Source: Ascidia mentula
Lineage: Eukaryota; Chordata; Ascidiacea; Phlebobranchia; Ascidiidae
Length of the DNA stretch: 64,000 nt
Assembly (NCBI GenBank): GCA_947561715.1
Contig: OX387205.1
Span: 2,609,001 to 2,673,000 of the forward strand
Reading direction: 5' to 3'
Below the pieces are notes generated by a model. The model saw only the letters and a program-made list of their open reading frames with translations, was not told the DNA's origin and did not search any database. Both the position numbers and the translations under genes were made by a program. Below, piece by piece: positions 1 through 10,669 of the stretch (positions are counted from its first letter, which is position 1; each line of letters starts with the position of its first letter).

Positions 1-255
1 AAAGGAATAGATAACACTGGCACCGCTTGCATCGTCACGTGAACCAGGTGTGTAGCGGGGCGTAACATTTACAACAAGTTGTTGTATACAGCAGGAAAAT
101 ATACGCATTGCTCCTTATCGTTTATGCAATTGTCGTTTTTATGGATGTGGAGCGTCTCCAGGAACAGACGTTTTGTATGATCGTCCTCCATCTCTAGGAT
201 TTGCACGTCATCAAAGTTAACTCGGTGGCCGAGTGTGGCAGCGTGTTTTGCCAGT

Positions 256-1149
256 CGTTACTGGAAGCGATATGTCGACGACACCTTCGCCATCGTTGAC
301 GAAGCACAGCTCCAGTTGTTCCTTACCCACATTAACCATGTGGAAGATTCAATCAAATTCACTTTAGAAAAGGAAAGTGGTGGTAAATTACCGTTTTTAG
401 ATACAGAGGTTATCCGTGATGAGAAAGGTTTGATCAGCACTCGTGTGTTTCGAAAGCCGACGCACACCAATCGGTACTTGTCGTTTAAGTCGGCACATCC
501 GATACAACACAAGACAGCGGTAGTGCGGTCGCTGATGGATAGAGCCGAGGCTCTGGTTTCCCGAGAAGAAGACCGTGATAAAGAGGTGAAGTTCATAAAG
601 AAGGTACTGCGGAAACATCTGTATCCGTCATGGATGTTTAGAAGAAAGCCTGCGGTCAAGCCACAAGAAACAGCGCCAACTACCGGTACGATCGTTTTGC
701 CATATGTTCCGGTTCTAACAGACACGCTAAGGCGTATGATGTTGGACTATGGTATTGCGGTCTACACTAAGCCACACAGAACACTGGGCAGGATGTTGTC
801 TCATCCTATCGAGAAGGGCACGGTCCAACCAAAAGGCGTTGTCTATTACATTCCGTGCAAGGACTGCGGTGGAGCGTACATCGGCGAGACAGGGAGAAGG
901 TTACAGACTCGGTTAAAAGAGCATCGCCGCGACGTTGCAGCGAAGAACAGCCAGAGGACAGCACTGGCAAAACACGCTGCCACACTCGGCCACCGAGTTA
1001 ACTTTGATGACGTGCAAATCCTAGAGATGGAGGACGATCATACAAAACGTCTGTTCCTGGAGACGCTCCACATCCATAAAAACGACAATTGCATAAACGA
1101 TAAGGAGCAATGCGTATATTTTCCTGCTGTATACAACAACTTGTTGTAA
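256..1149 (+). pseudogene. PLE reverse transcriptase (C-terminal part) plus GIY-YIG endonuclease
   Basis: The frame is open for about 298 codons. It begins at the catalytic YVDD box of the reverse transcriptase (RYVDDTF), so the fingers and most of the palm are missing. Next come the Penelope thumb signature (KPTHTNRYL, then a SAHP...VVRSLMDRA stretch) and, at about residues 200-235 of the open frame, a GIY-YIG nuclease domain with VVYYIPC, a CxxC-type cysteine pair and AYIGETGRRL...R...H. It ends at a TAA at 1147-1149. The seven codons before 256 that also read open belong to the inverted arm, not to the protein. The element cannot encode an active reverse transcriptase as it stands. The domain order RT then GIY-YIG is diagnostic of the family. 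Confidence 0.88.
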
Positions 1150-1288
1150 ATGTTACGCCCCGCTACACACCTGGTTCACGTGACGATGCAAGCGGTGCCA
1201 GTGTTATCTATTCCTTTTTCCTTGTGTTTTTCCTGCGTTTTTCCTACGTTTTTAGTGTTTTATGTGCGTGATGCTTTACTGTTGACAT

Positions 1289-1331
1289 AACCCTGAAGAA
1301 GTCTCGCCGGATGGCAGACGAAACGTTGGTT
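1289..1331 (+). ncRNA. Minimal hammerhead-like motif in the PLE 3' tail
   Basis: A four-base stem I (AACC at 1289-1292 with GGTT at 1328-1331) encloses CTGAAGA, a stem II of GTCT/AGAC extended by GCC/GGC with a GGAT loop, then GAAA and a two-base loop leading to the expected cleavage dinucleotide. One extra A lies between CTGAAGA and stem II. Minimal type I hammerheads with near-absent stem III are known from Penelope-like elements. The same layout recurs at 20755-20791 and 20874-20910. Activity cannot be judged from sequence because stem I is short. Confidence 0.5.
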
Positions 1332-1370
1332 TCCAATAAACACGTTAGAAACTAAGTGCCAGAAGAGCAA

Positions 1371-2215
1371 TTCTGATTAATTAGTATGCCTGGCAACAAA
1401 AATAGCAGTATATTATTATCTAGTTCTTGCATTTCTCCCCCGCCAATTCGTTAGCCGAACACAAAACAGGCTTTTAACGGGACAAAGCCGAACACAATAT
1501 ACTTGTTCGGCGAAGAATAGATGAACAAAACACAATTAACCACACGAAAACATATACATACATACGTTTGTGAAAAGAACAACACACAATAATGCAAACA
1601 GGAAAATACAAGCATGCAAATTTACTAGAATAACCTTCTGGGTCCTTCCTTACATTATTTCACAGCAAACCAGAGGGGGGAACGTGAATATTTTGCTACT
1701 TTCTATCGCGATTTAAAGGACAGTTTTAGCTTTTTATTAGGGGTGTTAAGTGATCTGATCAGTTATTGGTGGTGTCGAAGGGTTTGATTGAGTGTCACGG
1801 CGAAAAATATGTAACCAAAACACATGTTTTGGATTTATTTTGTTGTGAATCACTTGCCTGTGTGTTCTATATGCCAAATATTAGCCCTAAATCTGGGTCT
1901 TAACAATATTATATATGATCGATCAGAAATCCTATTTGATTAACGCATTTAACATATAAGATCGCATGTGAGTTCTAATTGTTGTGTTTCCTAACCTGAC
2001 TTTGAATGGAAACCCGATGCATACACTACACAAATATTTATTTTATCACGATCAATTTTGGATACACTTTTAACACACGCAATGATACCAACGCGAAACT
2101 AAGTGAATTTGAAGACACCCAATCGCTTACTGAGCTGCGCCGACATATTTTTGGACATATTTTGAAAACACTATACACTGCGTTTATCGCTGGTGACGTA
2201 ACCATTTGGTTATAT
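1371..2215. other. 3' flank shared by A-type channel-like copies
   Basis: No gene is visible. From about 1419 the sequence is nearly identical to 28525-29321 and 33309-34104, and partly to 23340-23921. It is the downstream (minus-strand 3') flank that travelled with the A-type genes. The reading frames at 2006-2256 exist on both strands and recur only because the segment is duplicated. Confidence 0.7.
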
Positions 2216-4359
2216 TCAAGATCCAGATGGACCGGGTAATTCGGAACTGTCAACAATTCTTACGGATATTAGTGGTTGTTTCTTCACAGATACATATTTC
2301 TTCTTTTGAAATTTTTGGGATCCGGACTGGCTGAGTAACCCAGTATCAGCTCCACCTCCAGAAGACTGGTCTTCTTGCCCAGTATCAGCTCCACCTCCAG
2401 ACAACTGTTCTCCTTGCCCAGTACCAGCCCCACCGCTTGAGGTCTGGCCTCTGTTTCTTAACTGTTTTCTCAACGTTTCTAGTTCAGGAAGGAATTTTGC
2501 AATCTTTTTATCCTTGTTGGTCTTGACAAAACTATTGTTAAAAAATTCAGTCAAATCTTCATCTGTAATATCTAAGAAAAAATGGAAAAAACCAACATCA
2601 CCCAATACTGCAGCCTTGGGCATATTATCTTTTAACTTAGTTTTCATATTTTGTTTTTGTTTTTCAACACCCTTCCGCAGTTTTGTAAACGTTTCCACAC
2701 CCCTGACTTTTCCACTTCGTTTGCAAAGCAACAAAAATAAGTCCAAGCTACAAGTTATTGCACTTGAACAAGGACAAAAAATTGTGCGAAGGATAAAAAT
2801 GTTCAGACATAGGATACAAGACAACAACACGACCTGTACGCAAGTTATGACAATTAGTGTGTTCCCAAAGTAAGCTGTTTAAATGACTGGAGTTGGGACA
2901 CGCTGTTTTCTTGAGGTTCGGGGACAAGCTCGAAGTTTGGAATACTCTGGCGTAATTTTCCAGCAATTTGGCTGACTGTTACTATCTGACGCAATGCAAG
3001 AAGTTGCCTGTACGCATCAACCATTCGCACATGGTCTACAAAGTCCGTTACCACTCTTTCCCCCATGTCGTTAGGTTTATCACTAAGATTCACTAGCTGC
3101 AATTCCGCTATTTTGTTTCTTAAAGATTCAAGACGTTCTATAATATTAAGTTTATCAATATTATTTGAAAAGAATTCAAAATCTGGCAGACTTCCACCCC
3201 AAAATCCAAAAAATGATTTTCCAAGTTTTGATAAATCTACTTTCTTTAATTTTTCAAAAGTTTGGAAAGCATGACACTGCCAGTAAGCATGATCAGAGCC
3301 ACAGTTGTCAGGGTGCAAGTTGTTTAATTTCAGTAGTTCCTTACTGTTTTTCAGCAACTTTATCAGAAAAATCGCAGCAACTTGGATTTCTTTAAGGATG
3401 CGAAACTTTAACTCAATTGGGAGGCAATCTTTCTGCGTCAGTTTGCGGATGTTTTCAATTTGATATAATGCTAAAAGTTGTTTCAAACTGCCAGCTAACT
3501 TATCACATGTTTTGGCTTCGAAACTGCTGTGCAGCGCTGTTTTTGGTGGTAATCTTAATGTCTCAATGGCAGGATGCTTGTGTTCATCACAAGTCACGTT
3601 TATTACACTCTGCAAAGAAAAGGACTTGTTTTACTCTGAAACGGCTAGTAATTCCAAATTTTCTGTGGAAGGTTGTTTGAGGATATCTTCTTTTGTTCGG
3701 TTTCTTGGGGGATCTAATATCGTTTTAAATTCAAAATCATAAAAATTTAAGGCATAATGGCTCACAACGTCATTTAGCAGTTGTTTTTGAAGCGCTGGTG
3801 TCGAAGGAATGCCAGTGTTTTTCCATTTACCAAACTCTCTTGCAAAGCGTCTACATCTTTGTTTTTCCTGCGCAGTTAAGTCTGATACGTCGGATGAGTC
3901 AGGAGATGTTACTATAGTGATAAACTCATCAACAGACTTCTCGAAATTTGAAACAAGTTCAAACAGCTTATGAAACTGGGCAATCTCATTTCTTACAGTG
4001 GAAATATGTTCCCATAGGTTCATTGCTATATACAAGCAAGTGGTGAGCAGCACAGAGATCCACCAGGAGTTCGACTGAAAGAAATTTGCCTGTGCTTTGC
4101 ATTGTTCATTTACAAACAACATTTTGGGGTTTGTGAATGATTCAACATTGCTTCCATTGGCAAGAAAACAGTGCGATAGGGTAACATCACTTTCTTTACA
4201 AGGAAAACAATGCAATGAGTTGCTATCAGTTTTGTACAGCAAAAATATATTGGAAGCGACTATTGCCAACATAAAGTACTTACGCATGGTTTCCCACCAT
4301 GGTGTCAAGCCATAAGTTGACAACAAGTTGCTTGTAAGGTAAATATCACTCAGTGACAT
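2216..4359 (-). pseudogene. A1: broken copy of the LRRC8/pannexin-like membrane protein family
   Basis: Compared with intact A4 (34105-36372), this copy has three lesions. A CAA-to-TAA nonsense codon lies at 3631-3633, after about 243 residues. A one-base loss near 2878-2882 shifts the frame just before the third membrane helix. A deletion of roughly 140 bp near 2870 removes TM3, the second extracellular loop and the start of TM4. The N-terminal part (PWW motif, TM1, CFPC and SHC cysteines, TM2) and the C-terminal tail ending in PGPSGS are still readable. The start is placed at the conserved Met of MSLSDIY; longer frames begin at TTG codons. The nonsense codon and the frameshift are shared with A3, so they predate the duplication or were copied by gene conversion. 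Confidence 0.8.
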
Positions 4360-5692
4360 AACGAGTAAAACTTGCCGTTCCTCAAATAGTTTAATGCAGA
4401 TAAACAAGCATCACAAAATTACTTTGCCATCTAAATCTAATAATCTTTTCTTTCAAATTTCTCTAATTCAGCATTAATGCTTCTGCAAATGAAGTAAAAT
4501 GGTATAGTGTTTGTTTCGTCCAATAGATTTTTATACACATCACAGATAAACCAACATACACAACAATCTTGATTACATAATGTGAAGACGACAAACCTAA
4601 AATCACGTCATTCGGAAACGTCCAATCGTATGCAAGTTTTTCTTTGTGTATTTTTTCTTTGGCTCAACTGTTTTGTAACTCATTTAAAAAAACGCGTTGT
4701 GCATATATCCCCCTTTTCAGTCCGTTTCATTTTGTCATTAACACAAATTTGTGTGTACCTGTATTTACAATTTAGTAATAAAGTGTAGGCATTGTTACTT
4801 GCGTTATTGTGGCCTGCAAACCTTGACAAACCAATTACCTAACCCCGGTAACAATCCTCACCAGAAACCCTTGCAAAATACAAACGGGTGAGAACAAATT
4901 ACTACTACTAACTCATGCTGCCTTTGAATCGGCCACGAGGCTAACACTGTTGCTGGTACAGCACTTCGCGCTTTACTAGCATTCAAAGAACTTCTTCCCA
5001 TCAAGTCGCCAAGTCTCGTTGAGCTTGAAGAATTTAACTCGCTGTGTCTGAAACGTTATTGAAGAATTTGGTTTCCCAGCCCAGTGGTCCAGCGGGTGAA
5101 AAGTTGTATGTTCAGCAGCCCAAAGCCTATGGTATTGAATGTACTTCGTAGACACATGTTTTTGACAAATCGCTATTCGGCTTGAGTGTCGCTGTGAATT
5201 AAAATGAGATGCATATCTTTTAAGTATCTATTGAACAAAAGAATAAATTCGCCTTACCCTGCGTTTGTTGACAAATTTATGGTCGACATTGATACAAGAG
5301 TAGAAGATCCAAATATAAATTAAGTATGCGCTTGCGTGATTTTTTTTCTGCAAACCCATCCAAACCTGAGCTGAATTTCCAAACACCGTTCAGCACCAAT
5401 AGTGACAAAACAAAATTGCTTCCAAAATTCACTAAAAAGCATTAGCAACTGCCGACGCTTTTGTGTGCATTCATCCGTTATAAAAGCGTGATACCAACCA
5501 TGCGCCTTGATAAATTGCAACTCGTGTAACTCTGCGAAAGAATGGGTTTAGAGGGAGTTATAAACCCATTCTATTGGGAGATGGAAATAGGAACGCTTGT
5601 TTAATAAAAATGGTTAACAGCATTAGTAAAGTGAGGTCATTTTTCCGACATGAAACAATAGACAAGCTGTAAGTTTCCGACACATACTGAAA
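4360..5692. other. Duplicated 5' flank between A1 and B1
   Basis: There is no convincing gene. From about 4749 the sequence matches 10934, 27180, 31969 and 36764 onward and, more distantly, 55331 onward. It therefore belongs to the amplified unit rather than to one gene. A short frame at about 5205-5430 resembles the 80-codon frames at 11382 and 37217, but here it is broken by a one-base loss near 5319. It is AT-rich and any promoter of A1 should lie in the first few hundred bases, but I see no motif firm enough to mark. Confidence 0.6.
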
Positions 5693-5966
5693 CTAATACA
5701 ATCTATGTATAAGCTGCAGACAGATGGCCACTGTTTCGACCTAAAAGGTCTCATCAGTGCAGCTGGTGTGACTATCAGACGACTTTGCTGACCAAACGGC
5801 CAAGCAAAGACTTCCACTTTGTGGTGACTATACAGTCACCGTCATCCGTTGGGCACCAAACTAGGTGCAACCTTACGGAGCAAACAAGGTGGAAACACTA
5901 CGGCCAAGCAAGCTCAACCAATAGTTATTGGCTTTATTATTGGCTCCACATTGCTAATACAATCTA
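5693..5966 (-). mobile_element. Hammerhead-ribozyme-bearing short retroelement, full-length copy with target duplication
   Basis: An insert of 248 bp (5706-5953) is flanked by a perfect 13-bp direct repeat, CTAATACAATCTA, at 5693-5705 and 5954-5966. The paralogous sites in the B2 flank (about 12174-12186) and the B3 flank (about 37960-37972) lack the insert and keep one copy of the target, so the boundaries are defined by empty sites. Read on the minus strand, the element starts near GTGGAGCCAA, contains hairpins such as GGTGACTGTATAGTCACC and a CTTTGCT...AGCAAAG stem, and ends in a type I hammerhead ribozyme followed by GCAGCTTA. It has no reading frame of note. A closely related copy lies on the plus strand at about 57889-58143. 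Confidence 0.85.
5712..5764 (-). ncRNA. Type I hammerhead ribozyme (fully paired)
   Basis: On the minus strand the order is: stem I 5' strand AGCTGCA (5758-5764), CTGATGA, stem II GACCT/AGGTC with a TTT loop, GAA, stem III ACAG/CTGT with a TGGCCAT loop, the unpaired C before cleavage, and stem I 3' strand TGCAGCT (5712-5718). All core nucleotides of the hammerhead (CUGANGA, GAAA, UH) are present and all three stems pair without mismatch. It should self-cleave after the C if transcribed in this orientation. Confidence 0.88.
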
Positions 5967-6325
5967 GTTAGCTTGTTAAAACCTATGACAACTGTATCGT
6001 GAAAAACTGTCTGTCGATTGTCAGGGCAAGGATTGCATTTTAACCAGTGTTCCGCATTGGTAGATCGTTTGAAGGTACAAACACGTCTTGCTCGGTTAGG
6101 ATTTGTTCGGTTAGGTATTTTAGGGGGCGAAATATTGCTGTAAGTGTCGGTTTCAAAAAGCAGTCATTTTTGGTGATGAAAGATGCTGTATTAGTATTAA
6201 TCATTTTTTCAGGTTTTGGTTTTCTGAGTAAGTCAGATAAACTTTTCGGTTTTCTAAGTACATCTGCGTGCCGAGAAAAACTGTTATTTCTCTCTTATGA
6301 CAGCAATAGCTGAAGTGGTCGAGTG

Positions 6326-6589
6326 CAGTGACGTAGCCAGGCTGAAAAGTTTGGTGGGAGTCCAATCTTAGATGGGTTTAAAGAGAGTTGAAGTTTTTGG
6401 TTCAAAACATTGCTTTACGAAGCAGAATGATTTGGCGCGCTTAGCGGCGGGGTCTGTGGCCCCTGTGGCCCCTTTGGCCCCTTTGGCCCCTTTGGCCCCT
6501 TTGGCCCCTTTGGCCCCTTTGGCCCCTTTGGCCCCTTTGGCCCCTTTGGCCCCTTTGGCCCCTTTGGCCCAAACCTAGCTACGCCATTG
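6326..6589. mobile_element. hAT-like MITE with expanded 9-bp satellite
   Basis: The termini CAGTGACGTAGCCAGG (6326) and the reverse complement of CAATGGCGTAGCTAGG (ending 6589) match the CAGTGGCGTAGC-type inverted repeats common in hAT elements. The flanking octamers GTCGAGTG (6318-6325) and GTTAAGTA (6590-6597) agree at 5 of 8 positions, consistent with a decayed 8-bp duplication. No transposase is encoded. The copies at 12545 and 38330 keep the left end but are deleted from inside the satellite. Confidence 0.65.
6463..6570. repeat. (GGCCCCTTT)n tandem repeat
   Basis: About eleven to twelve copies of a 9-bp unit lie near the right end of the MITE. The paralogous MITEs at about 12676 and 38461 have only two to three units, so the array expanded or contracted after the duplications. 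An open frame through it (APLAPL repeats) is a by-product of the unit length. Confidence 0.9.
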
Positions 6590-6828
6590 GTTAAGTAGAT
6601 CCGTGGCAGTTAAACGCACCTTTTTGCATGTTGCTGCCAGCCAGACAAAGTGCGCTGCCTTTTTTGCACAAGACGATTCGGTTGATTGCTTGGTTTCAGA
6701 ACGCGCGGTAGCTTAGTGATGGAAAATACTCTACCCGACTTTCGTGTGGTGCCTGGCCATCATTTTTCCATTTCATTGCTGCAAAAAGGTAAAACAAACA
6801 TGACAAATTACGTTGGATTTTTCCACAA

Positions 6829-7392
6829 GCGAACGGCTTGGTGGAGGGATTTCATCGCCATTTAAAGAGCGTGTTGATGGCGCGTCTAACTGACTCCAAT
6901 TGGTTGGACGAGTTACCGTGGGTGTTACTTGGTGTTCGTACCGCACCCAAAGATGACCTGCAGGCCTTTTCCGCGGAGCTTGTTTACGGTACTACTTTGA
7001 CCGTTCCTGGTGATTTTATTGCCCCTGCAGGCGACTCCACCGTCAAGTTTTTGCCGTCATTGCGGGACACATTGCAACGAATTTTGCCGCAGCCGATGTC
7101 ACGTCACGCCAACCTTCGGCCGTCCGTCCCTTCCTAGTTGAGGACCAGCCCATATGTGTTCGTTCGTCGCGACGTTCATAGACCTCCGCTGACCAGACCA
7201 TACGATGGCCCGTACAAGGTGTTGCTAGCGTCGGACAAAACTTTCACTTTGGACATTGGAGGTCGCTCACAAACGATTTCGATCGACCGCCTTAAGCCGG
7301 CTCACGTCGACATTACGGTACCAGTTCCAGTACCCCTAGCGAGAGGCAGACCGCGGCGCAATGTACGACCACCGCAACGCTATTCAGCGTGA
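6829..7392 (+). pseudogene. Ty3/gypsy integrase C-terminal remnant, copy 1
   Basis: The frame starts inside the integrase core (ANGLVEGFHRHLK, containing the catalytic Glu) and runs through WLDELPWVLLGVRTAPK to a GPY/F-type C-terminal module (YDGPYKVLL...ISIDRLKPAHV). A TAG at 7135-7137, where copies 2 and 3 read TCG, splits it into two frames. Reverse transcriptase, RNase H and Gag are all missing. The junction on the left (about 6828) fuses hAT-flank sequence directly to the integrase and, unlike copies 2 and 3, retains no 5' LTR piece. Confidence 0.85.
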
Positions 7393-7419
7393 CACTTGCC
7401 CGCTTCTGGAGGGGGGTCC

Positions 7420-7568
7420 TGTGGCGACCGAACTGTAGTGTACGCCTGTGCATTGAAGCGTGCTATTGCCTTTTTCCCGTGTCGCGATGGCCGCCTTATA
7501 TACTCATGTTTATTGTGTTGCTCGCCCCTTTCTAACTTTCGCAATAAAGCATCAACCGCTTTCATACA
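7420..7568 (+). mobile_element. Probable 3' LTR of the gypsy remnant, copy 1
   Basis: A purine tract (GGAGGGGGG) is followed by TCC and then TGTGGCGACCGAACTG, which is repeated upstream of the integrase in copies 2 and 3 as the start of a 5' LTR fragment. An AATAAA lies near 7543. The right boundary is uncertain: TTCATACA at 7568 would give TGT...ACA ends, but no matching 5-bp target duplication is obvious. Confidence 0.6.
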
Positions 7569-7589
7569 GTATTTCTTTTTGTTGCGATA

Positions 7590-7859
7590 AGTAAAATTCA
7601 CATTTACGAACATTGTTAAAAAAATCACAAATTTCGTTAAGGTCGAGTTCGTTTCCGCATACTTGCTCATGCAAATAACATATCTTGCACATAACATCGC
7701 ACAATTTAAGAAAAGGTTACTTGGTATATCAAAATGAATTGCAAATAATTTTTCTGAATCTGTTAAATTTAGATTTTGTCGAATTCTAGCGCTTAAAAAT
7801 GAAATAACATCTTCCCAGTACACAATGACAATGGGGCACAAACAAAAAAGATGACACAC
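7590..7859 (-). pseudogene. LINE reverse transcriptase C-terminal fragment, copy 1
   Basis: About 90 codons read CHLFxxCP...VYWEDV followed by a cysteine-rich, lysine-rich tail (a C, AxxVICMSKY stretch). This resembles the HLFxxCP...FW motif near the end of many LINE ORF2 proteins. It is cut off at the gypsy LTR, and the frame that continues into the LTR is artefactual. Two near-identical copies lie at 13726 and 39510. Confidence 0.5.
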
Positions 7860-8449
7860 AGTTAACGCAACTTATTTTCTTAAATTATCAGAAATTGTCA
7901 ACTATCTAACCCCCTCTAACGGAAATTTTATTTTCTGACGCCATCACACGGACATCAATCTTCGTTAAACTATCCACTACCAGAATCCCAAGCAGGGTAC
8001 CACCTTCCTGGAGCTAAGTCCTTCGTTACACAATTTCACAGAACATCATAAAGTAATTTTGCTGCTTTTTATTGCGATTCTGAGGACAACAATTCGAGAA
8101 GGCCCTGAATCCTTTGATTGTGTAATGACATAAAATATATGACTAAAACACATATTTGGGAATGTGAATCACCAGCCTGCAGTAAACCTTTTGGCCTACT
8201 TTGTATACTATGCCACGATTATAATGTTGAATTTTACATAAAGTTACTCCTTTCATTACTTTTCTATCACTTTAACCTCTAAACAGATCTGAAGAGAAAC
8301 AAAGCAGATTTTCAAGGATACAATCGTTATATACAAATATTGTGCAAAACTACATCCACATATATACATGTAATTAAATGACAGACACGCAAACTAGTCC
8401 AAACATACAACACAATCCATAATTGCCGCACATGATAGCAAAAAATACT
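7860..8449. other. 3' flank of B1
   Basis: No gene is seen. A stretch near 7910-8000 (CTCTAACGG ... CACACGGACATCAATCTTCG) recurs near 14047, 22750, 23273 and 39834 and marks the downstream flank shared by both A- and B-type units. Confidence 0.55.
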
Positions 8450-10669
8450 TTATGTTTTCCTGACCAATGGATCTCGTTCAGGCTCTTCTATTTCCATAGC
8501 AACAGGTTCGAATCCTTTTTTGATTTTTTTGGTCTATTTTTCTTTTTGTGCTTGTGAGTTGTATCCTTTAACTGGCCGCTCGCTTGAGGTGTTTTTTTAT
8601 TTCCTAACCTTTCCAGTGCTGGTAGGAACTTTGCAATCTTTTCATCCTTGTGGTTCTTGACAAATTTACTGTTCAAAAATTCGCTGATATCTTCATTGGT
8701 GATATCAAGGTAAAAATGGAAAAAATCCAAATCATTCATTGATGCAGCAGAAATCATACCTTTTTTTAATTTTATGATTATCTCCAGTGCTCTTTCTTCA
8801 ATATTTTTACCAAGCGTTCTAAAAATTTCTTCTTCCTTAGTCTTTCCGCTTTGTTCGCAAAGCAACAAAATCAATTCCAAGCTACAAGTTATTGTGCTCG
8901 AACAAGGACCGAATTTTGCAGAAAGTACACCGCAAATCAGACATATCACAAGTGACAAACAAACCTGGACAACAGCAATAATATACATTATGTTAAAAGA
9001 GCTGTATATTCACGTGTATGTCATGTTGCAAGTAAATGCCTCACTTGTGCTTTGGTATGTTAATAATGAGATGTATACAACAGCTAGTATGAGTAAAATT
9101 GCAAGACTGGCCGCGTTTCTAAAAAAATAAGCATTTTGAAAGTCATGTTGGAGCTGTCTTCTGTTCTGGTCAAAAGTATGAGCTAATTTTCTAACTGTTA
9201 CAATCTGTTGCAGTGCAAGAAGTTGTTTATATGCTTCAACCATTCGGACACGATCTACTAAATTCTGATCTGTGTTAGTAAAATCTTCAGTGTCATAAAT
9301 TTTACTTAGCTTTTTGAGTTGGTCTTCTGGGATAAGATCTCTTATTGTTTCAAGATAAGTAAGGTGTTTATCCAAGTTTTGCATTATATCAACGAAATTT
9401 ACTGTTTGGTCTTTCTTTCTACCAAGCCAACCAAATCCATTTCTTTTCTGACTAATTTGTTCCAGTTTCTTCTTGGTTTCATTTTTTCGTTGTTCTCGGT
9501 AGTTGTGCAACTGTTCTCCTGCTACCTTATATTCCTCAAAATTTGGTGAAAAAGTTTTAGGACAACCACGCAATGTTTCTAAACTTTGAAGTTCTGTTTT
9601 TACATAACTTTCTTAAGCAAATTGCATCAGCTTGTATGATTTCAAGAATGTGAAGCTTTTTTTCTACTGATTCAACCATTCCCTCATGTAGCTTGCGAAT
9701 ATTCTCTATCTGGCGCAAAGCCAGAAGCTGCCTCAAGACTGAACATGACTCACGACTACGAGAGATTCTGTGTAGTTTATTAGGATTGCGCAGTGCTCTA
9801 TGAGGTGGTAATGTTAATGTCTTAGTATCAAGAGGTGGTTCGCTTTCGTCATTAAATTGTGTTGTACTCTTTCTTGGCGGTGATGATGATGTCTTAATTT
9901 TAGCAGGTGGCTCGTTTTGGTGATTGCAAACTTTTGTGATCAATGTGTCCAACTCAAATGACATATCTCCTTCCAACACATCCAGCAATTCCAGATTTTC
10001 TTCAAGAGGTTCTCCAACTAAATTATTCACTGAGGTAAATTCGTTCCCGTTATGTCCGTTTGATATAAGTAATGGATAATTAAAGTCGAATTCAGGAAAC
10101 GCATCATAATGGCGCACAACATCCTTGAGCAACTTCTGAAGGTCTTTCTGCCAAACAAGATCAGTTTTCTGCGGTTCGAAAAATGCCTTTAAAAAACTTC
10201 CACACCTTTTTTTCTCTTGGAAAGCTAATTCTGGTATGTCGGACGAGTGAGGAGATGTAACGACAGTGATAAATTCATTTACCGAACCGTCGAAACTAGA
10301 AACAAGTTGTAACAGTTTATGCAGCTTGGCAATCTCATTTCTTACACTAGGAATGTGTTCCCAAAAGTTCATTACTATATACAAGCAAGTGGTGGACAGT
10401 ACACAAATCCACCAAAAATTCAGCAGCAGAAAATTTGCCTCGTTTTTGCATTGTACGTTTACAAATAACATTTTGGAATTTGTAAATGATTCACCGTCAC
10501 TTTCGTTGAGGGGAAAACAATGCATAACTCTGTTGTCCGTTTTGTACAGCAAAAATATGTTTGAAGTGACTGTTGCTATCATATTATATGAGCGTACGGT
10601 TTCCCACCATGGTGTCAAGTTATAGGATGACAGCAAGCTGTTTTTTGTATAAATATCAATCAACGACAT
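8450..10669 (-). pseudogene. B1: broken copy of the LRRC8/pannexin-like family, B type
   Basis: Relative to intact B3 this copy has a 5-bp deletion near 9595 that shifts the frame after about 360 residues, a TGC-to-TGA nonsense change at 9010-9012 that replaces the second cysteine of the second extracellular loop, and a further frameshift near 8520 in the tail. The ancestral stop would be at 8450. The N-terminal PWW motif, TM1, TM2 and most of the cytoplasmic loop are intact. The start is the Met of MSLIDIY at 10669; upstream codons open only from TTG. Confidence 0.8.

Larger units (their letters stand above)
1..1370 (+). mobile_element. Truncated Penelope-like element with long inverted arms
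   Basis: Positions 1-255 are the exact reverse complement of 963-1217 (each base pairs at coordinate sum 1218), so the window opens with an inverted copy of the 3' end of the element and then reads into the element itself. The core at 256-1149 encodes the end of a reverse transcriptase and a GIY-YIG nuclease. A 3' tail with a hammerhead-like motif and an AATAAA follows to about 1370. Partial inverted copies at the 5' end are a known habit of Penelope-like elements. The left arm may extend beyond the window. The element lies directly upstream of the 3' flank of channel-like copy A1, whose paralogous flanks at 28.5 and 33.3 kb lack it. Confidence 0.85.

Noticed and set aside
258..725. Minus-strand frames inside the PLE
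   Set aside because: They are antisense to recognisable reverse transcriptase and nuclease motifs on the plus strand.
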